Origin: Actinopolymorpha alba DSM 45243 | GTDB taxonomy: Bacteria; Actinomycetota; Actinomycetes; Propionibacteriales; Actinopolymorphaceae | DNA: 64,000 nucleotides | Direction of reading: 5' to 3' | Assembly (NCBI RefSeq): GCF_000373925.1 | Contig: NZ_KB892707.1 | Location: forward strand, 186,001-250,000 | In this document: piece by piece, positions 35,487-45,048 of the stretch | How the letters are laid out: each line of letters starts with the position of its first letter | How positions within the stretch are numbered: position 1 is the first letter of the stretch | Translations under genes and position numbers: made by a program | Notes under the pieces: generated by a model | Database searches by the model: none | Told to the model about the DNA's origin: nothing | Seen by the model: the letters and a program-made list of their open reading frames with translations, nothing else

Positions 35487-36395
35487 TCACTCGCGTGTGC
35501 CGGGCTTGTGCAACGCGGTCGTCACCAGGCTGGTGACGTCTGGCGAGCCGAAGGTGAAGCCCGCCTCGAGCAGGCGGCGCGGCAGGACACGGACGCTGCC
35601 CAGGAGCTCGTCCGCCAGTCCGTTGAGCATCAGCCGCAGCGCGAACGCCGGAGCGGGTAGCAGGGTCGGGCGATGTAGGACCGCACCGATCGCGGCGGTG
35701 AGTTCGGCGTTCGTCGTGGGTTCGGGCAGGGACACGTTGTAGGGCCCGCGAGCGTCGGCCTGGCCCGCGACGAATGTCGCGGCGGCCACCCAGTCGGGTA
35801 GGGACACCATCCCCACGAACTGCCGTCCGGAGCCCAGCCGCCCGCCGAGGCCGAACCTGAACGGCAGGGCCATGAGGGGGAACGCGCCGCCGGAAACGTC
35901 CAGGACGAGGCCGGTCCGCAGACGGACGACCCGCACGCCGGCATCCTCAGCGGGCGCGGTGGAGTTCTCCCAGTCGCGGGCGAGGTCGGCCAGGAACCCT
36001 TCGCCCGGCGGGCTGTACTCGTCGATCTCCTCCGTGCCGCGTTCCTTGCCGTAATAGCCGGTGGCGCTCTGGGCGATGAAGGCGGGTGGATCGTCAAGAC
36101 CCGCGAGCGCGCGGGCGAGGGTGAGCGTCGTACCAATCCGGCTCTGACGAAGAGTCTCGCGATACGACGACGTCCAGGGGATACGCCCGATGCTGGCGCC
36201 GGCGAGGTTGACCACCACGTCGGCATGGCTCAGGACCCCGTCGTCGACCTCGCCACGAGCGGGGTTCCAGTACGACTCGTGCGGGGTTCGGGGCTCACTC
36301 CGCACGAGTCGGGTCACCTCGTGGCCGTCGCGCGCGAGCTGGGCCCGCAACGCGCGCCCCAGGAAGCCGGATGCTCCCGCGATGACGTAACGCAT
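35487..36395 (-). CDS. TIGR01777-family NAD(P)-dependent epimerase-like protein
   Basis: 302 residues. Extended SDR fold with nucleotide motif VIAGASGFLGRALR at the N-terminus, ADVVVNLAGASI, QSATGYYG (the active-site Tyr region) and a C-terminal DUF1731-type segment (LPAPAFALRLMLNGLADELLGSVRVLPRRLLEAGFTF). The biochemical role of the family is not settled; some members are described as cell-division or nucleotide-sugar related. It lies downstream of the E2 gene on the same strand, as in other actinomycetes. Confidence 0.93.
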   Translation of the reverse strand: MRYVIAGASGFLGRALRAQLARDGHEVTRLVRSEPRTPHESYWNPARGEVDDGVLSHADVVVNLAGASIGRIPWTSSYRETLRQSRIGTTLTLARALAGLDDPPAFIAQSATGYYGKERGTEEIDEYSPPGEGFLADLARDWENSTAPAEDAGVRVVRLRTGLVLDVSGGAFPLMALPFRFGLGGRLGSGRQFVGMVSLPDWVAAATFVAGQADARGPYNVSLPEPTTNAELTAAIGAVLHRPTLLPAPAFALRLMLNGLADELLGSVRVLPRRLLEAGFTFGSPDVTSLVTTALHKPGTRE

Positions 36396-36496
36396 GGCAG
36401 GAGCATCCCCGCTTCCCTGGTTTCGAACTCAGGCAGTGCTTCTCGGTCGCCGACTGTGGCCGGGTAGCACTCGTGGCCCGAGCCGGCTCGTGCTTC

Positions 36497-38251
36497 TCAG
36501 GCTCCGAACTCGGCCGCGACGCTGCCGTCCTCGAGGCGGGACTTGATCGCCACCAGGAAACGGGCCGCGTCGGCACCGTCGATCAGGCGGTGGTCGTAGC
36601 TCAGCGCGAGATAGACCATGTGCCGGATCGCGATGGTCTCCCCGAGCGGGGTGTCGACGATTACCGGACGCTTCACCACGGACCCGGTGCCGAGGATCGC
36701 CACCTGGGGCTCGAAGAAGATCGGCGTGTCGAAGAGCGCACCCCGGCTGCCGGTGTTGGTGAGGGTGAAGGTGCCACCGGAGATCTCGTCGGGCGTGATC
36801 TTGTTGATGCGGGTGCGCTCCGCGAGGTCGGTGATCCGCTTCGCCAGTCCGGTGACGTTCAGGTCGCCGGCGTTGTGAATGACCGGGACCATCAGGCCAC
36901 GCTCGGTGTCGACCGCGATGACGAGGTTCTCAGTGCTGTGGTAGGTGACCTCGCCCTTCTCGACGTCGATCGTGGCGTTGAGCTTGGGGTGTTCCTTGAG
37001 CGCCTCGAGCGCCGCCTTGGCGAAGAACGGCAGGAAGGACAGCTTGACGCCCTCCCGCTGCTCGAACGCACGCTTCGCCCGGTCGCGGACCTTGGCGATC
37101 GCGGTGACGTCGACCTCGACGACGGTGGTGAGCTGGGCGGTGTTCTGGAGCGACTCGTGCACCCGCTGGGCGATCACCCGGCGCGCGCGGCTGAGCTTCT
37201 CGGTGGTGCCGCGCAGCGGGCTCGGCTGAGCCGGCGCACTCGGGACCGACGGCGCCGCGCCGGGGAGCCCGGGGGCCGCGGCGGCCTGCTGGGCGCTGAA
37301 TCGGGCGGCCTCGTCCCTGGCCCGCGCCGCGTCGAGGACGTCCTGCTTGCGGACCCGTCCACCGACGCCGGTGCCGGAGATCGTCGACAGGTCGATGCTG
37401 TTGTCGGCCGCGAGCTTGCGGACGAGCGGCGTGACGTACTGGGTCGGCGCGCCGTTGGACACCGCAACGGGCGGCTCGGCCGGCACCGCGCTGGGCTGGG
37501 GTGCGGGTGCGGCCGGCGTAGGAGCGGGCGCCGGGGCTGGCGGCGCTGCCGGGGGCGCGACCTGCGGCGCCGCGGCCGGTGCGGGAGCGGCCTGCGGTGC
37601 GGCGGCCGGTGCTGGTGCCGCGGCTGGGGCCTGCGCCGCGTTGCCGATGACGCCGAGTTCGGCGCCCACGGCGACCGTTTCGTCCTCGCCCACGCTGATC
37701 CTCAGGAGGGTGCCGGACGTGGGTGCCGGGATCTCGGTGTCGACCTTGTCGGTGGAGACCTCCAGCAGCGGCTCGTCCGCCTCGATGGAGTCACCGACCT
37801 GCTTGAGCCACCGCGTCACGGTGCCCTCGGTGACGCTCTCACCGAGCGCGGGCAGTGTGACCGACATGCCCTCGGTGGCGACTGCCTCAGCGGGAGCCGG
37901 TGCTGCCGGGGCCGCGGGTGCGGCGGGCGGCGTGATGAGCGCGGGCTCCGGGGCGGTGGCCTGCGGCACGGCGGCTGGCGCCACCGCGGCCGGCTCGGCG
38001 GCGGGTTGTTCGTCCTCAGAACCGATCACGGCGAGTTCGGCGCCGACGGCGACCGTCTCGTCTTCACCGACGCGGATCTGCAGCAGGACACCGGACATCG
38101 GTGCCGGGATCTCCGTGTCGACCTTATCGGTGGAGACCTCCAGCAGCGGCTCGTCCGCCTGGATCGTGTCGCCTACCTGCTTGAGCCACCGCGTCACGGT
38201 TCCCTCGGTGACGCTCTCCCCGAGCGCGGGGAGTGTGACGGAGACCGGCAT
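36497..38251 (-). CDS. sucB: Dihydrolipoamide acyltransferase (E2 of 2-oxoacid dehydrogenase)
   Basis: 584 residues with two N-terminal lipoyl domains (about 1–78 and 128–205; each has the [12 protein letters not shown] lipoylation motif), Ala/Pro linkers, an E1/E3-binding domain (about 280–316, [27 protein letters not shown]) and the catalytic acyltransferase domain to the end with the active His554 in [12 protein letters not shown]. In actinomycetes such an E2 serves pyruvate and/or 2-oxoglutarate dehydrogenase; the name succinyltransferase is by convention. Its lipoyl groups depend on lipA and lipB, and E3 (lpd) is the next gene upstream, 50 bases away. Confidence 0.95.
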   Translation of the reverse strand: MPVSVTLPALGESVTEGTVTRWLKQVGDTIQADEPLLEVSTDKVDTEIPAPMSGVLLQIRVGEDETVAVGAELAVIGSEDEQPAAEPAAVAPAAVPQATAPEPALITPPAAPAAPAAPAPAEAVATEGMSVTLPALGESVTEGTVTRWLKQVGDSIEADEPLLEVSTDKVDTEIPAPTSGTLLRISVGEDETVAVGAELGVIGNAAQAPAAAPAPAAAPQAAPAPAAAPQVAPPAAPPAPAPAPTPAAPAPQPSAVPAEPPVAVSNGAPTQYVTPLVRKLAADNSIDLSTISGTGVGGRVRKQDVLDAARARDEAARFSAQQAAAAPGLPGAAPSVPSAPAQPSPLRGTTEKLSRARRVIAQRVHESLQNTAQLTTVVEVDVTAIAKVRDRAKRAFEQREGVKLSFLPFFAKAALEALKEHPKLNATIDVEKGEVTYHSTENLVIAVDTERGLMVPVIHNAGDLNVTGLAKRITDLAERTRINKITPDEISGGTFTLTNTGSRGALFDTPIFFEPQVAILGTGSVVKRPVIVDTPLGETIAIRHMVYLALSYDHRLIDGADAARFLVAIKSRLEDGSVAAEFGA

Positions 38252-38301
38252 CCTTGCTCCTTGTCCTGGTTCTGAAGCGTATGGGCGATGGAGTGAGTCG
38301 C

Positions 38302-39690
38302 TCAGCCGTGCACGTGCAGGGGCTTACCCGCAAGTGCGAGGTGCGCCTCGCCGATCGCCTCACTCTGCGTGGGGTGCATGTGGATCAACTGGGCGACGTC
38401 AGCGGGGAACGCCTCCCAGTTGTAGATGAGCTGTGCCTCGCCGATGAGTTCACCGACCCGCGCACCCACCATGTGAACGCCAACAACGGGGCCGTCCTTG
38501 GCGCGTACCAGCTTGACGAATCCCTGGGTCTTGAGGATCTGGCTCTTGGGGTTGCCCGCCAGGTCGTAGGTGAACGTCTCGATGCCGTCCTCGCCGTACT
38601 TCTGCTTCGCCGCGCTTTCGGTCAGCCCCATCGAAGCTACCTCGGGATCGCAGTAGGTCACCCGCGGGATGCCCGTCTCGTCGATCACCGGCGGGTTGAG
38701 CCCGGCGAGGTCCTCGGCGATGAAGATGCCCTGCTGGAAGCCCCGGTGGGCAAGCTGCAGTCCGGGCACGATGTCGCCGGCCGCGCGGATGCCGTCGATG
38801 CTGGTGCGGAGTCGCTCATCGGTGAGAACGAAGCCGCGGTCCATCGCGACCCCGACCTCCTCGAAACCGAGGCCACTCGTGGCGGGACCACGCCCGACCG
38901 CGACCAGCAGGATCTCGGCCTCGAACGTCTCGCCGGTCTCGACAGTGAGACGGACGCCCTGGTCGGTGCGCTCGACGGAGCGGAACGGAGTGCCGGTCTT
39001 GACGTTGATCCCGCGGCGGCGGAACGTGCGCTCGACCTGCTTCGAGGCGGCCTCGTCCTCGGCGGCGACCAGCCGGGGGAGCGCCTCGATGATCGTGACC
39101 TCGGCGCCGAAGGACCGCCACAGGCTCGCGAACTCCACGCCGATCACACCGCCGCCGAGCACGATGGCCGAGCGGGGTACGTCGTTCATGAGGAGCGCGT
39201 GCTCGCTGGTGATGATCCGCTCGCCGTCGACGTCGAGGCCGGGCAGCGTCTTGGAGTAGGAGCCGGTGGCGAGGACGATCTGGGCAGCCTGGTAGTGGGT
39301 GCCGTTGACCGCGACCGTGTCACGGGCGACGAGCCGGCCGTCACCCTCGATGATCGTGATGCCGCGGCTCTTGATCAGCCCGGTGACGCCCCGGAAGGCG
39401 CGGTTGACGATGCCGTCCTTGTATTTGTTGACGCCGGCCATGTCGACACCGTCGAACGTCGACCGGATCCCATAGTCGGCGCCGTCGCGCGCGTTGTCAG
39501 CGACCTCCCCGGCATGGAGGAGAGCCTTGGTGGGAATGCATCCGCGGTGGAGGCAGGTGCCGCCCAGCTTGTCCTTTTCGACGAGGGCAACCTTCATGCC
39601 AAGCTCGGCGGCGCGCAGGGCGCATGCATACCCGCCGCTGCCCGCGCCCAGGATCACAAGGTCGAACGAGGTACCGGCGTTGTCCGCCAC
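38302..39690 (-). CDS. lpd: Dihydrolipoyl dehydrogenase (E3)
   Basis: 462 residues. FAD motif [20 protein letters not shown], redox-active disulfide [19 protein letters not shown] motif [24 protein letters not shown] and the C-terminal catalytic His in [13 protein letters not shown]. Reoxidises dihydrolipoyl groups of the 2-oxoacid dehydrogenase complexes. Adjacent and co-directional with the E2 gene, so most likely one operon (lpd–sucB–TIGR01777). Confidence 0.97.
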   Translation of the reverse strand: MADNAGTSFDLVILGAGSGGYACALRAAELGMKVALVEKDKLGGTCLHRGCIPTKALLHAGEVADNARDGADYGIRSTFDGVDMAGVNKYKDGIVNRAFRGVTGLIKSRGITIIEGDGRLVARDTVAVNGTHYQAAQIVLATGSYSKTLPGLDVDGERIITSEHALLMNDVPRSAIVLGGGVIGVEFASLWRSFGAEVTIIEALPRLVAAEDEAASKQVERTFRRRGINVKTGTPFRSVERTDQGVRLTVETGETFEAEILLVAVGRGPATSGLGFEEVGVAMDRGFVLTDERLRTSIDGIRAAGDIVPGLQLAHRGFQQGIFIAEDLAGLNPPVIDETGIPRVTYCDPEVASMGLTESAAKQKYGEDGIETFTYDLAGNPKSQILKTQGFVKLVRAKDGPVVGVHMVGARVGELIGEAQLIYNWEAFPADVAQLIHMHPTQSEAIGEAHLALAGKPLHVHG

Positions 39691-39952
39691 GGGGTCCTCC
39701 GTGCCGTTGATCGGGAACGTAGTGTCGACGAGCGTCGTACGGTGGACGAGCCCGCCGCGTCACCGTCATCTTTCCACCCTCGGTGCGTAGCCGGCCAAAG
39801 GGCCTCCTCGCGGGCACTTGGCGCCGGCCCACCTGCCACCTGGGTCCAGTCTGTGCGGTCGTTGTGCGAGGGTGTGGAACCTAGGCGACACTTGATGCGT
39901 TCGGTGGACAACGACCGGCATCGCCTCGTGCGGGTGGTAGGGAGGTCAGCGG

Positions 39953-40312
39953 ATGCTGCGGTGGTTCCGGCGCCGCCCCCGTGCTGGCGGATCTGAGGCT
40001 CGAAGGCAGCCTTCGAGTGAGGACCTGCGGCATCTTGAGCACTTTGTCCAGTCCCGGCGCGGCGTCGAGGGTTTCGTTGAGCCGCGTACGACCGTGACCG
40101 AGACCACGCTGCTGCTGGTCGCCTCCGATGGTGAGTGGACCCGCCGCCGGGTGCCGAGCGCGTCGTTCGCCCATGACTTCGCCAACAAGCTCGGCATCCC
40201 GAGCTACGACGCCCAGGTGGTGGGCTACCCGCAGCGCATGCGCGAGTGGAGTCGCCGCCGCGCCGCCGCAGAGAAGGACATCCTCGGCAAGCCCGGCGAA
40301 ACCAGCGCCTGA
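39953..40312 (+). CDS. Conserved actinobacterial protein of unknown function
   Basis: 119 residues, basic and soluble. Core: HLEHFVQSRRGVEGFVEPRTTVTETTLLLVASDGEWTRRRV, then PSYDAQVVGYPQRMREWSRRRAAAEKD. I recall similar small proteins next to lpd/pepA in other actinomycetes. GGAGGTCAG precedes ATG 39953. It is divergent from lpd and convergent with pepA, with an element B copy and a hairpin right after it. Function unknown. Confidence 0.82.
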   Translation: MLRWFRRRPRAGGSEARRQPSSEDLRHLEHFVQSRRGVEGFVEPRTTVTETTLLLVASDGEWTRRRVPSASFAHDFANKLGIPSYDAQVVGYPQRMREWSRRRAAAEKDILGKPGETSA

Positions 40313-40321
40313 TCCACGGCC

Positions 40322-40387
40322 CGTGATCATGATCGTGATCATGAAGGAATTCGGGACACATAACCCTTTCTGCCTTCATGATCACGC
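40322..40387 (+). repeat. Element B copy 4
   Basis: GTGATCATGATCGTGATCATGAAGG and GCCTTCATGATCACG arms around GGGACACATAACCC. Ten bases after the small gene's stop, in a convergent gap with pepA. Confidence 0.85.
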
Positions 40388-40392
40388 TGGTT

Positions 40393-40437
40393 CTGTCGGA
40401 GGTAATCTCGACCACGAGACCGAGATAGCTCCGACAG
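40393..40437. repeat. Long hairpin between convergent genes
   Basis: CTGTCGGAG…TCTCG pairs with CGAGA…CTCCGACAG around about ten bases, with one bulge. A further GC-rich stem (GCCGAGCCCGC / GCGGGCCCGGC) at about 40466–40493 is closer to the pepA stop. Confidence 0.55.
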
Positions 40438-40507
40438 ACTCGGGAAACCTCGGTGGCAGTCCGCCGAGCCCGCACTGGGCGGGCCCGGCGCTGGTGACTC
40501 AGAGTCC

Positions 40508-42013
40508 TTACAGGTCCCCGGCGACGGCCGCCTCGGCGAGCCCGACGAGGGTGCGGACGCTGCTGCCCGTTCCCCCGGCCGGGGTGTAGCCCCACGGCGC
40601 CGACTCGTTGAACGACGGCCCGGCGATGTCGAGGTGCGCCCACCGGATCCCGTCGCCGACGAACTCCTGGAGGAAGCTCGCCGCCACCAGGGCGCCTCCC
40701 CACCGGCCGCTCGCGACATTCGCCAGGTCGGCGACCTTGGACTCGAGGCGCTCGCGGGTGCCTTCGGGAATCGGAAGCGGCCAGCCGTCCTCGCCGACCT
40801 GCTTCGCGATCTGCTGGACCTGCTGGGGGAACTCGTCCTCGCTGCCCATGATCCCGAAGACCCGCGACCCGAGCGCGACCATGCACGCCCCGGTGAGGGT
40901 CGCGACGTCCACGATGACGTCGGGCTTGTCCTCGCTGGCCCGGACGAGCGCGTCGGCGAGGATGAGCCGGCCCTCGGCGTCGGTGTTGAGGACCTCGACG
41001 GTCTTGCCGCCGTAGATCGTCAGGACGTCAGATGGGCGTTGTGCGGATCCCGACGGCATGTTCTCCGCCATCGGCGCCCAGGCGGTGACCGCGACCGGCA
41101 GCTTGAGCTCGGCCACGGCGAGCACGGCCGCGAGGACCGCCGCCGCACCGCCCATGTCGCTCTTCATCGTGACCATGCCCTCGTTGGGCTTGAGCGAGAT
41201 ACCGCCGGTGTCGAACGTGATGCCCTTGCCCACGAACGCGAGGTGCTTCTTGGCCCGGGCCGGCTGGTAGCTCAGCTTCACCAGGCGCGGCGGGCGTTCG
41301 GAACCCTGGCCGACGCCGAGGATGCCGCCGTACCCACCGGCCTTGAGCGCCTTGTGGTCGAGCACCTCGACCTGCAGACCGGCCCGCTTGCCCTCGGCCT
41401 TGGCCTCGTCGGCGAAGACCGCCGGGTAGAAGTCGGAAGGCGCGGCGTTCACCCAGTCACGCGAGAGGTTGACGGCGCGGGCCACCGCCTCCGCCCGCGT
41501 CAAGGCAGCCTTGACGTCCTTGTCGCGGGTCTGCTCGGTCAGCAGCGTGATCGTCGCCACGGGCTTGGGCCGGTCGCCGTTGGAGCGGTACCGCTCATAG
41601 GTGTAGGCCCCGAGTAGTGCCCCCTCGGCCAGCGCGCCGACGGAGGTCGCGTCCCCGCCGATCGCGAACGCCGCCGAGCCGGCCTTGCCCGTGAGCCGGC
41701 GTACGGCGGCACCGGCCGCGCGGCGAAGCGCCTCCGGTGAAGGCTCGGCGTCACCCAATCCGACCGCGACGATGACCGGGGCGGTCACGGCTCCGCCCGA
41801 CGGGACCAGCGTGACTTCCTCGGCCTTGCCCTTGGCGCCGAGTGTGGTCAGCGTCTGCGTGAGCTTCCCGCCGAAGGTAGCGTCGACATCCTCCGCGCCC
41901 GCGAGGAGAGTCAGCCCACCGTCAGCAGGTGCGACACCGACGACCAGCGCGTCGACCTTCGCTGACGACGCCGTTGCCTTGCGAAGGGAAATGCTCGGAC
42001 TTGTGCGACTCAC
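40508..42013 (-). CDS. pepA: Cytosol (leucyl) aminopeptidase, M17 family
   Basis: 501 residues. Two-metal exopeptidase removing N-terminal residues; it may also bind DNA, as in E. coli PepA. The N-terminal macro-like domain (1–165) is followed by the catalytic domain with the metal-ligand signatures [27 protein letters not shown] and the M17 hallmark NTDAEGRL. C-terminal [14 protein letters not shown] and [12 protein letters not shown] are typical. Start GTG 42013 follows AAGGAG; the longer frame to 42193 overlaps the gcvT promoter and is rejected. Confidence 0.97.
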   Translation of the reverse strand: MSRTSPSISLRKATASSAKVDALVVGVAPADGGLTLLAGAEDVDATFGGKLTQTLTTLGAKGKAEEVTLVPSGGAVTAPVIVAVGLGDAEPSPEALRRAAGAAVRRLTGKAGSAAFAIGGDATSVGALAEGALLGAYTYERYRSNGDRPKPVATITLLTEQTRDKDVKAALTRAEAVARAVNLSRDWVNAAPSDFYPAVFADEAKAEGKRAGLQVEVLDHKALKAGGYGGILGVGQGSERPPRLVKLSYQPARAKKHLAFVGKGITFDTGGISLKPNEGMVTMKSDMGGAAAVLAAVLAVAELKLPVAVTAWAPMAENMPSGSAQRPSDVLTIYGGKTVEVLNTDAEGRLILADALVRASEDKPDVIVDVATLTGACMVALGSRVFGIMGSEDEFPQQVQQIAKQVGEDGWPLPIPEGTRERLESKVADLANVASGRWGGALVAASFLQEFVGDGIRWAHLDIAGPSFNESAPWGYTPAGGTGSSVRTLVGLAEAAVAGDL

Positions 42014-42178
42014 GCGCGATCGTCTCCTTTTCGTCGTACCAGCTTGGATGAAGGCGGTTGGCCATCCGGCAGAAGCTGGGGTACGTGGTGAGTTCTTTGG
42101 ACAGGTGCCGGGGCTCGTGGGGCACCCGGAGCGGATGTTACGCCGTGTGCCCGTGCTGGGGGAGTGTGCCGGCCGGGA

Positions 42179-42184
42179 TAGGTT
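42179..42184 (+). promoter_or_regulatory. Putative leaderless -10 of the aminomethyltransferase gene
   Basis: TAGGTT seven bases before ATG 42192, no ribosome-binding site between them. Confidence 0.45.
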
Positions 42185-42191
42185 CGCCGTC

Positions 42192-43286
42192 ATGAAACGC
42201 TCGCCCCTTCATGATCGGCATCTGGCCCGTGGCGCGAAGTTCGCGGAGTTCGGTGGCTGGGAGATGCCGCTCGAGTACGCGGGCGGGGGTGTGCTCCGTG
42301 AGCACGCGGCCGTCCGCGCCGCCGTGGGCGTCTTCGACGTGAGCCACCTCGGCAAGGCGCGGGTGAGCGGGCCAGGGGCGGCGGCGTACGTCGATGCGAG
42401 CCTGACCAACGCGCTGGCGAAAATCGCACCCGGGCAGGCGCAGTACACCCTCTGCTGTGACGATGCGACCGGTGGCGTCGTCGACGACCTGATCGCCTAC
42501 CTGATCGGGCCGGACGAGGTGTTCCTCGTACCCAACGCCGCCAACTGCGCCGAGGTGGTGAGGCGGCTGCGCGCGCAGGCACCGGCGGGTGTCGAGGTGG
42601 TCGACCTGCATGATGAGTACGCCGTCCTCGCGGTGCAGGGCCCGCGCAGCGACGAGGTCCTCGCTGCCGTCGGGTTGCCGGTGGGGCACGCGTACATGTC
42701 GTTCGTCGAGACGTCGTGGCAGGCTGTGCCGCTGACCGTCTGCCGGACCGGCTACACCGGCGAGCGAGGCTATGAACTCTTACTGCCCGCGGACGCCGCG
42801 GGTGGGTTGTGGGACGCGTTGTTCGAGGCCGGGGCGGCGTACGACCTGATGCCGTGCGGGCTCGGTGCGCGCGACACGCTGCGGACCGAGATGGGCTATC
42901 CGCTGCACGGACAGGACATCTCACTCGACGTGACGCCGGTGCAGGCCCGGCTCGGTTGGGCGGTGGGCTGGAAGAAGCCGGCATTCTGGGGGCGGTCGGT
43001 GCTGGTCGCCGAGCGCGCGGCCGGACCCGCACGGCGGCTGCTGGGGCTCGAGTCGGCTGGGCGGGGCATTCCGCGACCGGGGATGCCGGTGGTCGACGCG
43101 GTCGGTTCGCCGGTGGGGGTCGTGACGAGCGGGACGTTCTCGCCGACCAGGCGGGTCGGTATCGGCCTGGCCCTGCTCGCCGCGGAAGTCGCCGAAGGTG
43201 CGGAGATCGCGGTCGACGTACGCGGCCGGCAGGAGCCGTTCGTGGTGAAGCGCCCGCCCTTCGTGTCCGCCTCCCCGACGACCTGA
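42192..43286 (+). CDS. gcvT: Aminomethyltransferase (glycine-cleavage T protein)
   Basis: 364 residues. Takes the aminomethyl group from lipoyl-GcvH to tetrahydrofolate, making methylene-THF and ammonia. Signatures: [97 protein letters not shown]. Full length for GcvT (folate-binding YgfZ-type proteins are shorter and lack these). gcvH and gcvP are not in the window. Divergent from pepA. No glycine riboswitch is visible upstream. Confidence 0.95.
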   Translation: MKRSPLHDRHLARGAKFAEFGGWEMPLEYAGGGVLREHAAVRAAVGVFDVSHLGKARVSGPGAAAYVDASLTNALAKIAPGQAQYTLCCDDATGGVVDDLIAYLIGPDEVFLVPNAANCAEVVRRLRAQAPAGVEVVDLHDEYAVLAVQGPRSDEVLAAVGLPVGHAYMSFVETSWQAVPLTVCRTGYTGERGYELLLPADAAGGLWDALFEAGAAYDLMPCGLGARDTLRTEMGYPLHGQDISLDVTPVQARLGWAVGWKKPAFWGRSVLVAERAAGPARRLLGLESAGRGIPRPGMPVVDAVGSPVGVVTSGTFSPTRRVGIGLALLAAEVAEGAEIAVDVRGRQEPFVVKRPPFVSASPTT

Positions 43287-43292
43287 GCCGAC

Positions 43293-43360
43293 GGGGAATG
43301 ATCACGTTTGCGTGATCATTCCCCACGACACAAGGTAAATTGGCCATGCATCGTGGGGAG
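43293..43360. repeat. Element A copy 4 (right end missing)
   Basis: Left palindrome and centre through GCATCGTGGGGA, then unrelated sequence instead of the right palindrome. Forms an inverted pair with copy 5; the two bracket the AbiEi-like gene and share GGCCATGCATCGTGGGGA. Confidence 0.85.
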
Positions 43361-43372
43361 TTAGCGCGCATC

Positions 43373-44380
43373 CTATGACGCTTTCGCGTCCTTCTCCGCT
43401 GGACGACGAAGGGCTGCTCGGGCGAAGCCTGCGCGGATCCGTGCGGCAGTACGTGCGGGCGTGGCAAGATCGGACCACACGAGGCGTACCACCTCCAGGC
43501 CGGCTTCCTCGCGGATCGCGTCTTCACGTCTCTTTTCCTTGAACAAGAGCTCGGCCGGATCCTCGTCGGCGACGCCGGACGAATCCAGTGTGGCCGCCGC
43601 GTACTTCATCTTCCCGTCGAATTCCACGAGGGTCTGTTCTTTCTCGAAGAGGAAGTCGCCACGACCGAGGTAGCGGTTGCCCTTCCCTAACAGGTCGGCC
43701 TGCAGGCGTGGTGTCGGGAGTCCCTCCTGGTAGCAGAGGACCCGCGTCCTTGATTCACCCACTGATTCGGCTCGGGCGTCGGCGAACGCGAGCGCACGGA
43801 TCGCTCCCCGCGCTCCAGGCCATTGTGCTTGGCGGTCGAAGATCTGGCGTACGACCTGGGGATTGGCGCCCGAGCGAAGAGCGGCGTCGCAGCTCACGAC
43901 GGCTGACTCGTATCCCGTCATCCGCGCGAAGTCCACCATGGTGCGCTCCGGCGATGTGACAGGTACGCCAGCGATCCATATGACATCTTCGGCAGGGAGT
44001 TCGGCTATCAAGTGGTGTACGCCGGCCTCCGCTCGCGATCGCTGGCTCAAGCTCTTGCGAGTCACCCAGACGTTATCGAGGTTTACGTTCCACGTCGGCC
44101 AGCCGTGCAAGATCACTGCTGACAGGTGGCTCACCACCAGATCGGCGCCGCATCGAAGGAGGACTCCGCGGACCTTGGCGAGATGCTGTGCTTCTGGGTC
44201 TAGGTTTTGCCATAGGTCCGTCTCCGCGTAGACCCCATGTCGGACACGGGTCCAGGCGCGGCGCCGTACAAGCCAGTCGACCTCCTTGGAGCTGTGCCCA
44301 AGGGCAAGGGCTTGGGCGCGGCTGAAGACACCGTTTTGCTCGTCAGCGAGTCTGCGGAGGCGCTCGCACAAGTGGTCCAT
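43373..44380 (-). CDS. AbiEi-type HTH plus DUF559-like nuclease-fold protein
   Basis: 335 residues. The N-terminus (1–50) is an AbiEi-antitoxin-type winged helix (CERLRRLADEQNGVFSRAQALALG … VRRRAWTRVRHGVYA). The middle resembles the AbiEi C-terminal-like domain (VVSHLSAVILHGWPTWN, DVIWIAGVPVTSPERTMVDFARM). The C-terminal 110 residues look like a DUF559/VSR-type nuclease fold (FLFEKEQTLVEFDGKMKYA … KEKRREDAIREEAGLEVVRLVWSDL) with Asp/Glu/Lys that could form the metal site. No AbiEii toxin is adjacent, so it is an orphan. ATG 44380. Bracketed by inverted copies of element A (43293 and 44518). Function unknown. Confidence 0.85.
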   Translation of the reverse strand: MDHLCERLRRLADEQNGVFSRAQALALGHSSKEVDWLVRRRAWTRVRHGVYAETDLWQNLDPEAQHLAKVRGVLLRCGADLVVSHLSAVILHGWPTWNVNLDNVWVTRKSLSQRSRAEAGVHHLIAELPAEDVIWIAGVPVTSPERTMVDFARMTGYESAVVSCDAALRSGANPQVVRQIFDRQAQWPGARGAIRALAFADARAESVGESRTRVLCYQEGLPTPRLQADLLGKGNRYLGRGDFLFEKEQTLVEFDGKMKYAAATLDSSGVADEDPAELLFKEKRREDAIREEAGLEVVRLVWSDLATPARTAARIRAGFARAALRRPAEKDAKAS

Positions 44381-44517
44381 GCGGAGCGATCTTGTCGTTG
44401 ACTCCCGGTCGCTGATCTGCGAGCGACCATTCCTGTGGACAAGATCGCCGTGTCGCGTGGTGTGGACAGAATGCGAGCATGAGTGGCCGCTGAGATTCCC
44501 GGACGAACGATCCACGG

Positions 44518-44587
44518 CAATTCCCCACGATGCATGGCCAATTTGCCGCGTGTCGTCGGGAATGATCACGCAAACGTGATCATTCCC
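44518..44587. repeat. Element A copy 5 (inverted, truncated)
   Basis: Reverse orientation to copy 4, with the outer palindrome intact and the inner one lost. Its unit on the minus strand shares ACGACAC, AAATTGGCCATGCATCG and TGGGGA with copy 4. It lies between divergent AbiEi-like and XRE genes. Confidence 0.85.
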
Positions 44588-44620
44588 GGTCTCGGGCGAG
44601 GGATTGCCGAGTGGTTGCGG

Positions 44621-44642
44621 TATCTCAGATTCGAGATAGCGT
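44621..44642 (+). promoter_or_regulatory. XRE operator overlapping its own leaderless -10
   Basis: TATCTC, six bases, GAGATA is an inverted repeat at 44621–44638; it runs into TAGCGT (44637–44642), which is seven bases before ATG 44650. A regulator binding here would occlude the -10, the usual logic of XRE autorepression. Confidence 0.5.
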
Positions 44643-44649
44643 TGGTGGT

Positions 44650-45048
44650 ATGGCGGAGGAGTCCGAGCGCGACAACCTTCCGGTGATGCCGGGCTTTCGC
44701 GAGATGGCTCTGCGGCGCCGACGGTTGGCCGCCGAGCTTGTGGAGCTGCGAAGACGGTCCGGGCTGTCCCAGACCCAGGTGGCCGCGCGGATGGGCACCT
44801 CGCAGTCGGCCGTGGCCCGGCTCGAGGCCGGCGAGGTCGATGCGCGCCTGTCGACATTTGAGAGGTACGCCGCGGCAGTCGGTCACCAGGTCGACGTACG
44901 CCTCCGCACCCACGACAGCGGCGCCAGCACAAAGAATCTCACCAGCACCAAGAACGCCACCAGCACAAGGAATCCCACCAGTACGAAGAAGGCCGCGGGC
45001 ACCGGCGGCGGCGACACCACGAACTCCCGCACCAGGAGGCGCAGATGA
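44650..45048 (+). CDS. XRE-family transcription regulator
   Basis: 132 residues. HTH_3 domain at about 25–80 with LSQTQVAARMGTSQSAVARLEAGE. The C-terminus is a low-complexity Ser/Thr/Lys/Asn tail made of four near-identical 18-base repeats (about 44929–45000, STKN-T units), then Arg-rich. Its stop overlaps the next start (ATGA at 45045), so it is translationally coupled to the ClpP-like gene and the two proteins should act together. ATG 44650 appears leaderless and carries a likely autoregulatory operator. Confidence 0.9.
   Translation: MAEESERDNLPVMPGFREMALRRRRLAAELVELRRRSGLSQTQVAARMGTSQSAVARLEAGEVDARLSTFERYAAAVGHQVDVRLRTHDSGASTKNLTSTKNATSTRNPTSTKKAAGTGGGDTTNSRTRRRR

Noticed and set aside
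39654-40886. 410-codon minus-strand frame near lpd and pepA
   Set aside because: Crosses element B and two real genes in another frame.
42050-42191. Glycine riboswitch before gcvT
   Set aside because: No tandem aptamer-like GGGAGA/GGACAGA pattern seen; the gap is too short.
43373-44380. Complete AbiE toxin–antitoxin pair
   Set aside because: Only the AbiEi-type domain is present; no AbiEii nucleotidyltransferase next to it.
5809-44587. Element A as an insertion sequence
   Set aside because: No transposase or ORF and at most 90 bases; at best a non-autonomous element.
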